From positions 17,484,001-17,548,000 of the forward strand of contig CM114272.1 of NCBI GenBank assembly GCA_050084515.1: a stretch of 64,000 nt of DNA, written 5' to 3'. Of the stretch, positions 1 through 9,653 are shown in pieces. The DNA is from Blasia pusilla. Its lineage: Eukaryota > Marchantiophyta > Marchantiopsida > Blasiales. A model generated the notes under the pieces. It saw only the letters and a list, made by a program, of their open reading frames with translations, did not search any database and was not told the origin of the DNA. The position numbers were made by a program, and so were the translations under genes. Positions within the stretch are counted from its first letter, which is position 1. Every line of letters starts with the position of its first letter.

Positions 1-573
1 GGTTCGCGCATTCATGGGATTGGCGAACTTCTATCGACGATACGTCAAGGGAATCAGTTCGATTGCAAAGCCACTGACCTTGTTGACCAAGGTGGATCAC
101 GAGTGGCACTGGGGGGATGAGCAGGAGCGAGCATTTCAGTTGCTCAAGGACAGGTTGACGTTTGTGCCCATCTTGAGGAGACCGATCAGGGGGCGTCCTT
201 TCCAGTTGCATACAGATTGGAGCATGTTGGGGCTTGGAGCGGTGCTCACCCAGCATGATGATGAGGGTAGAGAGTTTGTGGTGGCTTACGCTAGCTGCTC
301 GAACAATGCTGCAGAGGCAAAGTACAGCTCGTATGAGGGTGAGTGCTTGGCTGCAGTGTGGGCTGTCGCGCATTTCAGGTGTTACTTATTCGGCAATCCC
401 TTTACCATCATCATTGATCGTCAACCACTGAAGTGGTTGATGGAGTCCGACAAGCTTACAGGGAAGCTTGCGAGATGGGCTGTGTTGTTGCAAGAGTATG
501 ATTTTCATGTGGTACATAGACCTGGGACACTCAACTAAGATGCAGATGGGTTGAGTCGTAACCCATGCCCGAG
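1..573 (+). pseudogene. Reverse transcriptase C-terminus and RNase H, copy A
   Basis: The frame starting at 14 opens with MGLANFYRRYVKG, the conserved thumb/connection segment of Ty3/gypsy reverse transcriptase. RNase H follows. The expected acidic residues are visible: D in LHTDWSMLGLGAVLTQ, E in YEGECLAAVWAV, D in the IIDRQPLKWL segment, and D in DADGLSR. A TAA stop (536-538) falls directly before DADGLSR, and reading resumes in the same frame. The RNase H would otherwise be complete, so this copy looks fairly young. Nothing else in the segment argues for a host gene. Confidence 0.93.
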
Positions 574-783
574 TCAACGAGATGCAACTGGAGCTCGATG
601 GCATGGAGAGAGTGATGAGGAGTCGGTGCCAGGATGGCACGCGTCAGCCTATTTAGGCATGTTGGCTATGGAGAGCCAGAGTGTGGAGACTTCAATGGCG
701 AGGTCTAATGGAGAGTCCTTGGATCCCGAGGCCAACGTGAGGAGACAATAGGTGGCCGAGATATTCATGATGATGGAGTAGTC

Positions 784-1760
784 TTGGTACTAGAGTACCT
801 TCGTACTGGCAGCGTTGCGAGCACTGTGGGTGCTAGAGAGCGAGATCGGATCCTACAGCGGGCCAAACGGTTCCGTTGGGAGGGGACACATGTTTTGAGG
901 GTTTGGGAGGATGGCAGAGTACGCGTAGTGCCGCATCCTTCGCAGAGAGCACGACTAGTGCAGCATGCCCATGAGGAGTTGGGTCACTTTGGGATGAAGC
1001 GGACGTACAGCTTGCTCCAGATTCAGTATGGGTGGTGAGGCATGCAGACTGACGTTCAACAGTTTGTTGCCAAGTGCATGGTGTGTGATCGCGTCTGAGC
1101 ATCGTTCAATGCTCCGACTCCACAGTTGCATCCATTACCGATCATGGGCTTAGGGTATAGATGGAGTTTGGATTTTGCAGGACCTTTGCCTTTGACGGAG
1201 CGTCACAGTCGTTATGTGTTGGTGATGGTCGAGCACTTCTCGAAGTGGATCGAGTTGGTTGCATTGCCTGACAAAGTGCTGAGTCATTATGGCGCACCGG
1301 CTGAGGTGTTGACAAACCAGGGTACCGAGTTTCGTGGTGAGTTCCAGGCCTTGTGTGATCAGGCGCTGATCGACCACCGCACGAATTCGCGAGATCATCC
1401 CGAGGCGGATGGATTAGCGGAGAGAGTTCTGCAGACGGTGAAGAGGGGTTTACGCAAGTATGGCTTGTAGAGAGGGCACCTAGGAGATTGGGACCTCCAC
1501 TTGCCATGGTTGGCGATGGGATGCAGATTCAGCATGCAGGCATCCTTAGTATCTTTTTCACCGTACTTGTTACTTTATGGCCGAGAGCCAGATTTACGTG
1601 CGGCCATTCATCGAGATGCTGGTGAGGTGCTGGACCTTGATGACCCAAATGTATGGGTGCGATCATGTTCTCAGAGGGCTGAGTTGTTTTTGAGAGTGAT
1701 GCCCATGGCGTTGGAGAACTTGGCAATTGCGCAGCATCGAGATACGTTGAGGTATGCGAC
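784..1760 (+). pseudogene. Integrase (zinc-binding domain plus rve core), copy A
   Basis: The N-terminal zinc module is seen as HEELGHFG followed by CMVCDRV, with a stop at 1036-1038 and another just after CMVCDRV. The rve core follows: WSLDFAGPL supplies the first catalytic Asp, LTNQGTEF has Asn where the second Asp is expected, and GLAERVLQTVK supplies the Glu. Compared with copy C, about 14 codons are missing between ALPDK and VLSHYG. A stop at 1468-1470 separates the core from a C-terminal part (YLLLYGREPDL) that is typical of plant gypsy integrases. The Asp-to-Asn change and the stops make this integrase non-functional. Confidence 0.9.
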
Positions 1761-2173
1761 TATTTCGGGGTGGTGGTTATCAACCAACTATCCGGAGGTT
1801 TCATCAAGGAGATTATGTCTACTTGCAGCAGATGGCACCGACGACGTTGGATGTGACTGCAGGGCGCACTATCCTGAGAGTGCGTGACATTTTGCCATCC
1901 GGTGTCCTCTTGCTGGAGGGACGCGATGGTATGGAATGGAAGGACCATGTGCGTAATTGTGCACCATGTCACCTTCCTAACATTGATGGTACATTAGATC
2001 CAAGCTTAGCAATAGTTCCTACAGGTTTGCGTTGTATGTTGTGTGGTTCTGCCCGTGGTGCGGCCACGATGCTAGTCTGTGATGGTTGTTCGAGAGGTTG
2101 GCATATGGCATGTCTGACGCCACCTCTCACTAGGGTTCCTCGGGGACGATGGATGTGTCCTATATGTACATAG
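1754..2173 (+). pseudogene. Integrase C-terminal tail with intact PHD finger, copy A
   Basis: The 139-codon frame carries the post-integrase segment (RRFHQGDYVYLQQ, then a basic, SH3/chromodomain-position stretch ending in CAPCHLPN). It finishes with a PHD finger. The ligands read Cys-x2-Cys-x11-Cys-x2-Cys-x4-His-x2-Cys-x14-Cys-x2-Cys, from GLRCMLCG to WMCPICT. The signature Trp two residues before the last Cys pair is present (GRWMCPIC). This is the canonical C4HC3 spacing of PHD fingers, which commonly read the histone H3 tail. It occupies the position where chromoviruses carry a chromodomain. Of the four copies in the window, only this one retains all eight ligands. The frame ends in a natural stop (TAG). 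Confidence 0.92.
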
Positions 2174-2360
2174 AGGAGATACTAGGTAGATTATCGATCC
2201 CGACTTCTTCTCTGACATGGATGACAGGAAGGCGACTAACGATGGGATCACATGAGCACCCGGCCTTCTTGCTCTTAGCGTCCGAGAGATGTATGTCATG
2301 GTAGGTAGGGATAGATGGCTATCTGGAGTTAGAGGGACCTAACCACCAGCTAGGGGAGCG

Positions 2361-2488
2361 ATTGGAGATATTTTGGTACTTCTTGTCTCGTTGGTTGGAT
2401 GTCATGAGTTAGCATGGGATCGTGCGTGTTTGTGTGTGTGTTCGGTGACAACGATGTATGTTGTGTAGCGATGTATATGCGCACGACA
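2361..2488 (+). repeat. Extra 128-bp copy of the LTR 3' end, upstream of the 3' LTR
   Basis: The segment begins attggagatattttggtac and ends gcgcacgaca. It is nearly identical to the last 128 bp of the LTR that follows (3007-3134). It sits between the purine tract (2351-2360) and the LTR start at 2491, with only a two-base spacer (gc). The same arrangement recurs in copy C (43313-43451) and at 21843-21975. Confidence 0.85.
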
Positions 2489-2490
2489 GC

Positions 2491-3134
2491 TGTCACGTCC
2501 TTTAGGATAGATCGGTGAGATCTAATAGAGTGTCTTCAAGAGTAGTGGAGGATAGGCCTAGGAGGTCGAGGATGACTTGCTGAGGCCCCGGGAAACTTGA
2601 GAGAGCAGGTTTCCCCTTCGTTTTGGCTCATTTGGAGCCATATTGAGGAACTTACTATTTCAAGTAAGTATCATTTTGAGTATATGATCGACTTTCTATT
2701 TTTGGTAAGTGACCTTTGACCTCCTACATCAGGTCAAGAGCCAAAGAGGTGACTTGGGAGAATAGGTTACCATGGAGAGAACTTGGGAGAGGAGAGGGGT
2801 ATATATCCCAAGGAGAGAGAGCTTGAGAGCTCATTCTCTCTTTGTTGAATCTCTTGGCATGAGGCGGCGGAGCTATGGTCCCTTGCCTTGTGAGTGTAAC
2901 CCAAGCCTCTCATTAGGAGAGTGGGTTTGGTTTGACATGAGAGAGAGTGCACACCTTTGAGAGCTATGGTGTGAGATTGTGTAGAGAGAGATTGGATCTT
3001 ACTTTAATTGGAGATATTTTGGTACTTCTTGTCTCATTGTTTGGATGCCATGAGTTAGCATGGGATCGTGCGTGTTTGTGTGTGTGTTCGGTGACAGCGA
3101 TGTATGTTGTGTAGTGATGTCTATGCGCATGACA
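2491..3134 (+). repeat. 3' LTR of copy A (LTR subtype 1)
   Basis: A 644-bp LTR that starts TGTCACGTCC and ends GCGCATGACA, giving imperfect inverted TGTC/GACA termini. A TATA-like box (gggtatatatccc) lies near 2800, followed by a GAGAGAGCTT...CTC hairpin, consistent with the U3/R boundary. Related LTRs are at 17340-17650 (-), 21218-21840 (-) and about 24890-25496 (+), recognised by the shared segment catgaggcggcgg(a)agcta. Confidence 0.85.
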
Positions 3135-4284
3135 AAGCCCCTAAAGAAATCAAGGATAAAATTTTACTTAACAAAATATAGGGGTCATAATTTTAAAAAA
3201 TGCGCGGATTTAAAGTAAGTAAGGGGGAGTTCACTAATAAGTTAGGGTTTCGACCCCAAAATGTCCTAGGTGATGTAGGAGGTATACAAAGAGTGTTTCC
3301 CCCGAGGGGAATGGTCCCTCTAGGACGTCGCTGCGTCTCCTCGGGAAGTCGATGATCGTGAGTCTATAAGCGAAGCTCAAGAAGATTGAGCCAATTCCAG
3401 AGGAAGCAAACCTAGAGGCTGGAGAGATTTTGAACTGTGGCTTGATGACATCAAAGATAAGCCGACGAAAAAACCTGGCTTTCGAACAATGTTCAAGAAT
3501 CACATCCTCCCTCGAGCAGATCTAGACAAAAAGATAGACGTGTGAAAAGGTGATTTTGCAAAGAAGAAGCGCGATCTTCAAGAACATGCAACCGAGTCAT
3601 CCCAAAAAAGAGTTGTCGAGGGGATGGTGTACATGTACCTCATCAATTGTGTGAATGCACGTACCTCGCGCAAATTTCTTGCAGCCTGCAAATTATGGGC
3701 TTCTCCGCTTGATGGAGAGGGATTCTCAATGTACAACATGGAGATGGGGCAGGGCATGTCCGAGTGGGAGGTATTCAATTTTCCAATCCCCAGGTCATTA
3801 GTGACCTGCTAGGGGAGAAGTTTACATGTGTGTACAGATTATTCATGGAGGTGCCTAAGGGAGTGTACCTTGGAGGAAGCTCATTCAGAGCTCATCTTCC
3901 TTAGGATCAGACCCATGTTAGGATCCGTGATACAATGCCGCTTGCATATATTGATCCTGGATTATTTCTTGAAGAGTGGGCTAGGATTGATCAAAGATCA
4001 TACACATATTGAGAGTCTTTTGTATACTTTCTCCTACCGTTCCAGCGATGTGTATGTGATTCGTTGATATGGATGTTTGAATGACGCACGGTTGATTGCA
4101 AATTTCATCAGAGTTTACAGTTCACGTCAACTTTATGATATCATATCACCTTATGAACTTTATCTTATCAATTTTTCATAAATAGAGATGTTAGGATTCA
4201 TAGTTAGATGGATCTTAGACTTGTTTGCATGACACCCAATATATGTTGGCAGAAATGTCTATTCGCATGATAGGTAAGGCAATA
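3135..4284 (+). other. Unassigned segment between gypsy copies A and B
   Basis: No complete gene is recognisable. The plus strand has short open stretches (3624-3812, 3828-4067) that, with neighbours, read like a decayed protein-coding fragment: charged residues around 3490-3600, then a segment with RVVEGMVYMYLINCVNARTS. I do not recognise the family. It could be a captured gene fragment or an internal part of another element. Confidence 0.4.
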
Positions 4285-6328
4285 AGTCTCTAGATCCGGA
4301 GGTCAATGAGGAGGCGATGAGTATTCATGATATCCATGACGACGTGAAGGTTGTGGAGTTCCAACATATTGGCTACATAGCGAGCACAGTGAGTGCTAAG
4401 GAGGAGGATCGGATCCTACATAGAGCCAAGAGGTTCAGGTGGGAGGGGACACATATTTTACGAGTGTGGGGGGATGGTAGGATATGAGTGGTGTCTCATC
4501 ATTCTCAGCAAGCACGTGTATTATAACATGCCCATTGGGTCATTTTGGAGTAAAGCATACTTACAACTTACTCTAGGTTTAGTGGTGTGGCATGCATATT
4601 GAGGTTTAGCAATTTGTAGCTAAGTGTATGGTATATGACCAATTGTGAGCATCCTTCAATGCTCCCACTCCATAGTTGCATCCTTTTCCAATTATGGGAT
4701 TAGGTTATCGGTGGAGTCTAGACTTTACGGGACCTTTGCTATTGATAGGGTGTCATCGTAGGTACGTGTTGGTCATGGTGGAGCATTTCTCCAAGTGGAC
4801 AAAGTTGGTGGCACTACCAGATAAGGCGAATGAAGGAGCATCCTATGCAATCCTAGATCATGTGCTTAGTCATTTTGGTGCATCGGCGCATGTGTTGATT
4901 AACCAAGTTATGGAGTTCAGGGGAGAGTTTCCGGCCTTGTGTGATCAGGCACTGATAGATCACCATACCATGTCTAGAGATCATTTTGAGGTGGTTGGGT
5001 TGATAGAGAGAGTAGTACAGACAATGAAGAAAGGGTTATGCAAGTATAGCTTGCAACGAGGACGTTTGAGGGGATGGGACCTATAGTTGTCATGGTTGGC
5101 AATAGGGTATCTCTTCAATCGGAAGGATCCTTGGCGTCATTTTCACCATACTTTTTGCTCTATGGGAGAGAGCCAGATTTATGTGCAACTATTCAACATG
5201 ACATGCTAGAGGTAGTGGATCTTGATGACCCACATATATGGATGCAAGCAAGTTCTCAGAGGGCGGAGACTTTTCGCAGAGTTATGCCCATCGCATTTGA
5301 GAACTTAGCTATTGCTCTGCATATGGATACATTGAGGTACACAATCATTCATGGAGGAGGTTATCCTCCACACAATAGGAGGCTCCATCCTAGATATTAT
5401 GTGTATTTACATTAGGCGGCATCCACTCCGCTAGATGTCACTGCACATCACATAATTTTGCGCGTGTGCAAGGTGTTACCAACTGAAGTCCTCATGTTGG
5501 AGGGACATGATGGTATGGTTTGAAAGGATTATTTGCGCAATTGTGCACCATGTCATCTTCCAAACATGGACGGAAAAATGGATGTGAGCTTGGCAATAGT
5601 ACCCATGGGCTTGAGGTGTTTGTTGTATGGATCTACAAGGAATGCAGCCACCATGTTGGTGTGTGATGGTTTTTCTCAAGGACAGCATATGTTGTGTGTA
5701 ACACCCCCCACCCACCCACCCAGGGCCTCCTCTTAATGCAATTCCCATAGAACAATGGTTATGTCCTAGATGTGTATAGGGTAGTAGGTCATGTCAAGTA
5801 GATATGTCAATGTGTGCTATTTGGGATCAGGGTATCCAACTGCCAGCTAGGGGGGAGATTATGCAATGTACCTTCTTCTATGGGATGAGGTTGACAACAT
5901 GTCCATTGTGTCGAAAACGTTGTTTCTAGTGATTTTCCTATTTTGGTCTTTGTCAACCAGGTGACTTGTTGATCAGGTCAAAAATCACTTGGTGACCTGT
6001 GCACGTAGGTTACTGGTGGGATGGCCATCTTCCTCATGTTGGGCCTTAGGAGCACCTAAGGCCCAACATGAGAAAGATGTTTTGTGTAGTAGGACTAGGG
6101 TGCTAGCGTTCGGATTCCCTCATATTAGAGGGTGGATATGGCTCGATATATCACGATGTACATCTGAGAGTGGAGCTAGTCGTGTGAGTCATTTTTACTC
6201 TAAATTTGTTGTGTAATCTCGGTGTACATGCATGAGTTTATTTCTTAGATGTGTGTGGATCTACCCGTATGTTGGGAAGATCAATGTTGTGTGGTGTGGA
6301 TGTGACCAACGATATGTATACACACGAC
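4285..6328 (+). mobile_element. Ty3/gypsy copy B, degenerate 3' half
   Basis: This copy aligns with copy A from the RNase H-integrase linker onwards. It contains the zinc module remnant (4390-4660), the integrase core at 4676-5086 (WSLDFTGPL; LINQVMEF with Asn in place of the second Asp; the Glu in GLIERVVQTMKKG), the integrase C-terminus at 5074-5415, and the tail with a damaged PHD finger at 5533-5736 (two Cys replaced: LLYG and CDGF). A purine tract (ctaggggggaga, 5846-5857) is followed by an LTR that lacks its first part and ends cacacgaca near 6328. Several stops and frameshifts are present. The RT and DNMT regions are absent. Confidence 0.88.
5860..6328 (+). repeat. 5'-truncated LTR of copy B (LTR subtype 2)
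   Basis: The segment matches the subtype 2 LTR of copy C from its ggatgaggttga portion onwards, including the gggtgctagcgttcggattcc and gtgtggatctaccc parts. The canonical TGTCA start is missing. It includes an 18-bp stem, 4-base loop inverted repeat at 6033-6072 (ctcatgttgggccttagg and its complement). Confidence 0.75.
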
Positions 6329-7330
6329 AATATGAATTTTTAAATGTTTGGAGAACATGTAGATCTAATGATGAATCAAGAAATGCAAGTCACTTGTGAT
6401 TGAGTCCTACCCACTAAACAATGGTGGCTACTCGGAATGGGTTCCATACCCATCAAACATCCCACTTCTCCAATCCTATTCCCTAGTCCCAAATTGTAAT
6501 AACCTTCACTTCTTCACAAAACAATAGTAAACTTAATAAACACCCCGCTCTTCCCATAAATAACCTCCACTCTTCAACATTGAAATAACATTCTACTTCT
6601 TTACATTCAAACAAAATACCACTCCCTAAAAATATACCTCCCTCTGAAAATTTTGCAAAAGTAAAATGCCCTCATATTTTTAGGGTAAATATGAGGGCAT
6701 ATTTACATTAAGTCACAAGTGAAATGCCCTCCTATTTTTAAGGTAAATATGCAAGTCACTTGTGATTGAGTACCAGTAATATTAAATGCCCTCAAATTAT
6801 TTTGTCTAAGTGGGTTTGTACTCTTGCCTATTATGCCTCCGATGTTGACATTAATATTACTAGTGTAAACTTGTGTAATACAACGGTTTAAATTATTTTT
6901 CATGACTAATTCTCATAGTTTTCAAATATCATTTTAAATTAACTCAAAATGATCTTATTGGCCGAAAGTGTGAAATATCAAAAAGAGAGGTGTTTGAAAA
7001 ATGAAAGCGCATTCTCCAACAAAAATAAAGATGGATAATGACATCAAAATTACACGTACTCATAAATTTTAATGAGAAATCATCTTCCAACACACAATTC
7101 CCTTTGGTATGAAATGCATGGACTTACAACCGCTTTTAAAGAATCTGCAAGTCCAAATGAGTCTCATATCAGTTTCTAAAAGTTTGCTTAAATTAGTTTG
7201 AAAGGACAAATTTTGTCTAGTTTACTTCAGTTTAATTAATTTTTGCGTTGTTAGTATATCTTCCCTAAATAAACTTTCGATACAGGTTTAAAAGCTTCTT
7301 CGAAAGAAAATTATCATGAAATCACTATGA
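6329..7330. other. AT-rich intergenic DNA with inverted repeats
   Basis: No gene is seen. The segment holds an inverted repeat at 6661-6705 (arms tgccctcatattt and aaatatgagggca) directly followed by a second inverted pair at 6714-6764 (cacaagtga / tcacttgtg). The word atgcaagtcacttgtgattgagt occurs at about 6382 and again at about 6750. This resembles a MITE or a pair of nested foldback remnants. Confidence 0.5.
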
Positions 7331-9653
7331 CTTGAGAGGGAAGTGCCCCCACATTTTTCTTTGCTGTTGCTTCGCACAATGAGTATTGCTTTCCCTCTCT
7401 CCGGCTTTGTACCGACCTTGGCGGAATCAGTCTGACAAGCTCCCTCATTCCTTGAACAGTGTGGAGTCGTGACCGCTATTACATCTTCTCACCCTCACTC
7501 AGCGTTTCTTCCATTTCCACTATTTCCAGCTCTGGTGTGTGAGTTCCGAAGTTGACGATGTCAATATGCAACATGAATTCACCTTTGCACAATCTGAGAC
7601 TCTGGACTAAGTGAACTTGTTCCCTGTGAGTCCATTGTAGACCTCCAGAATCCAGAATTCCAGGACTCCAGAGTCGTTTCAAGATTCTGGAGTCTGAGAT
7701 CCTCTCAAAGTTGTCTTACAAGCCATTCTGTCAATAACAGGGAAAGAATTGGACTCTGTTGCTTAAACTTTATCTTCAAACTGAGATACAAATAATAATA
7801 AAAACGGCAGGGTAACACAACCATCATTTCTCTCTCGGGCTACAAGACTATTCAGACTCTTAAGACTCTGGATATCAGCTCATGAAACTACCACCTTCCC
7901 TGCTATGCTGTTCTGGTTGAGGGTAGAGTACAGAACTGACAGCACTCCCAAGTCGACAAATAAGGTGTCCCTCCATTCAATCCACTCCGAGTTTCTGGCA
8001 CTCCACTTCATTCCTTACATCTCTGTTCATGAGACATAAGGAATGATAAGAGTCTCAGTTTGCAAAGGGTACAAGTTCAATCTTTGAACAGTTCTCATAT
8101 GGAAGAGAAGTCAGAAACCTCTCCCCATGGAAGAATAACTGGCCAGATAACAGATCTCCACTCCACCCACGATACCAGGAATATAGAACACTTTTTTTAA
8201 GCTGAAAAGGCATTTGACTGAAGTGTTTTCTTCTACCACTTTTTCCACCATCTGTAATTTTATTGCCAATTGACCCCGATGGATATCTGTGAGAAAAACT
8301 GCACAAATTCCCTCTGAATTACTTTGAAGTGGATACCGCAACAGTTATTCTCTTCTGCGCTCTTTCATCATGGGCCCCACTTCATTCCCAGATATTATAC
8401 ATTTGAGCTGAACTACACTGCTGATATTTTTTCACTCAATGCTTTGAGTTGCAGAACTGTCAAGGTTAGTCACACCCAACTAAGCTATTTTGGTGAGGCT
8501 CCACTCCACCACCTGTGGGTAACCTGCAAGAACTTGGATCCTTGGACTCTAATTTTCTGCTGCAGAAGTTTCATTGCACCCAGTCTAAGTTGCATCGAAA
8601 GAAAAGACACCCTGCCTTAAGATGAAAATAGAAGTCCGCACACAGCTTCAATGGCACAGAACCAGATAGATGCATCGAGCCTGTGACAAACAATCTTTTG
8701 AAGCCATCCCACTCACATCTACAACATTCTGAACAAAACCAACGGATCGCCATAGGCAGAAGCCCTTCAAGCAGTTTCACGTATCATGGCCTTCACACAT
8801 GAGGAACTCGGACATCATCACAGCTGACCTGCCATTAGCACACGTACCATGATGCATCAACACCAAAAAGTAAGACTTATCCATCAGTCAAGTACATCAT
8901 CCAAGTTTACGTGAGCCTACTTACATAAAATGCCATAGGTCCAGAGCACCCAATCAAACATTATATACTTAAAGAAGTCACTTGAGAAAATTTACACCAA
9001 TTGACGACGCTGTTTGAATAGTACCTGAGAAAGTTTGCGGGTCACCATGTTCCTATTGACTTTTAAGTCTTTCCTTCACTTGTAGACTACCTCTCGGACA
9101 TAACTTACACCTTGTGATAATTCCTTGGTAATAAATCTCTCCCATGCAAACATCCTTTGGTCCCACAAACTTCCATTCTACATGGGGACTGCATAGACAG
9201 GTAGCATAACCTCAGGTTTGCCATTTGATCATCTAATCTCTGCCACTACAATTGGAAAATCATCCCTTCAAGAAGAAAGGAGAAGTCAAGTTGAGATGCA
9301 ACAAGCCATCAGCACAGCAGGTCCGCAAATAGTGCATCAACTAACCCGATATATCCAGGCCGTCTACACCTTCCCATGTGATGATGCCAAGTTTGTACAC
9401 ATAGGGTGGATACTAGCCCATGCTAGTGGATCTCCACTTTCCTTGCAGGAATATTTCTGTCGTATGCGAAGATCAAGTGAAGCCCAGAAGGATATGTGAA
9501 ACCTGACTACTTTGTAAGGTATCCAAAGCTTGCGGCTCAGAAAATCGTACAAGTATTCACTAGAAAGAGCTTCAAGCAGCATAGGTTCCGAAAAGGGAAG
9601 GATTACAACTGCAACTGATATCTAAGCAAGCCAAAACTAGCTATTCTGAACAA
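7331..9653. other. SHH2 3' flank, no gene recognised
   Basis: The stretch has mixed composition with only short open frames on both strands. None shows a domain I recognise, and no repeat matches the LTR families. A local inverted repeat near 7650-7690 (ccagaatc / gattctgg) and several ggactccagagtc-like words are visible. Part of it next to 9653 is probably the 3' UTR of the minus-strand SHH gene. Confidence 0.4.

Larger units (their letters stand above)
1..3134 (+). mobile_element. Ty3/gypsy retrotransposon copy A (3' part, with 3' LTR)
   Basis: This is the 3' half of a Ty3/gypsy element whose 5' part lies outside the window. In order it shows the end of the reverse transcriptase, RNase H, a zinc-binding integrase N-terminus, the integrase core, a C-terminal tail with a PHD finger (to 2173), a purine-rich tract near 2351-2360, a 128-bp copy of the LTR end (2361-2488), and a full LTR (2491-3134). 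The coding part is broken by in-frame stops (536-538, 1036-1038, 1468-1470) and by frameshifts near 751-784 and 1750-1800, so it is a pseudogene. The domain order is that of Metaviridae, with the integrase after RNase H. The DNMT segment seen in copy C would lie upstream of base 1 and cannot be checked here. Confidence 0.93.
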
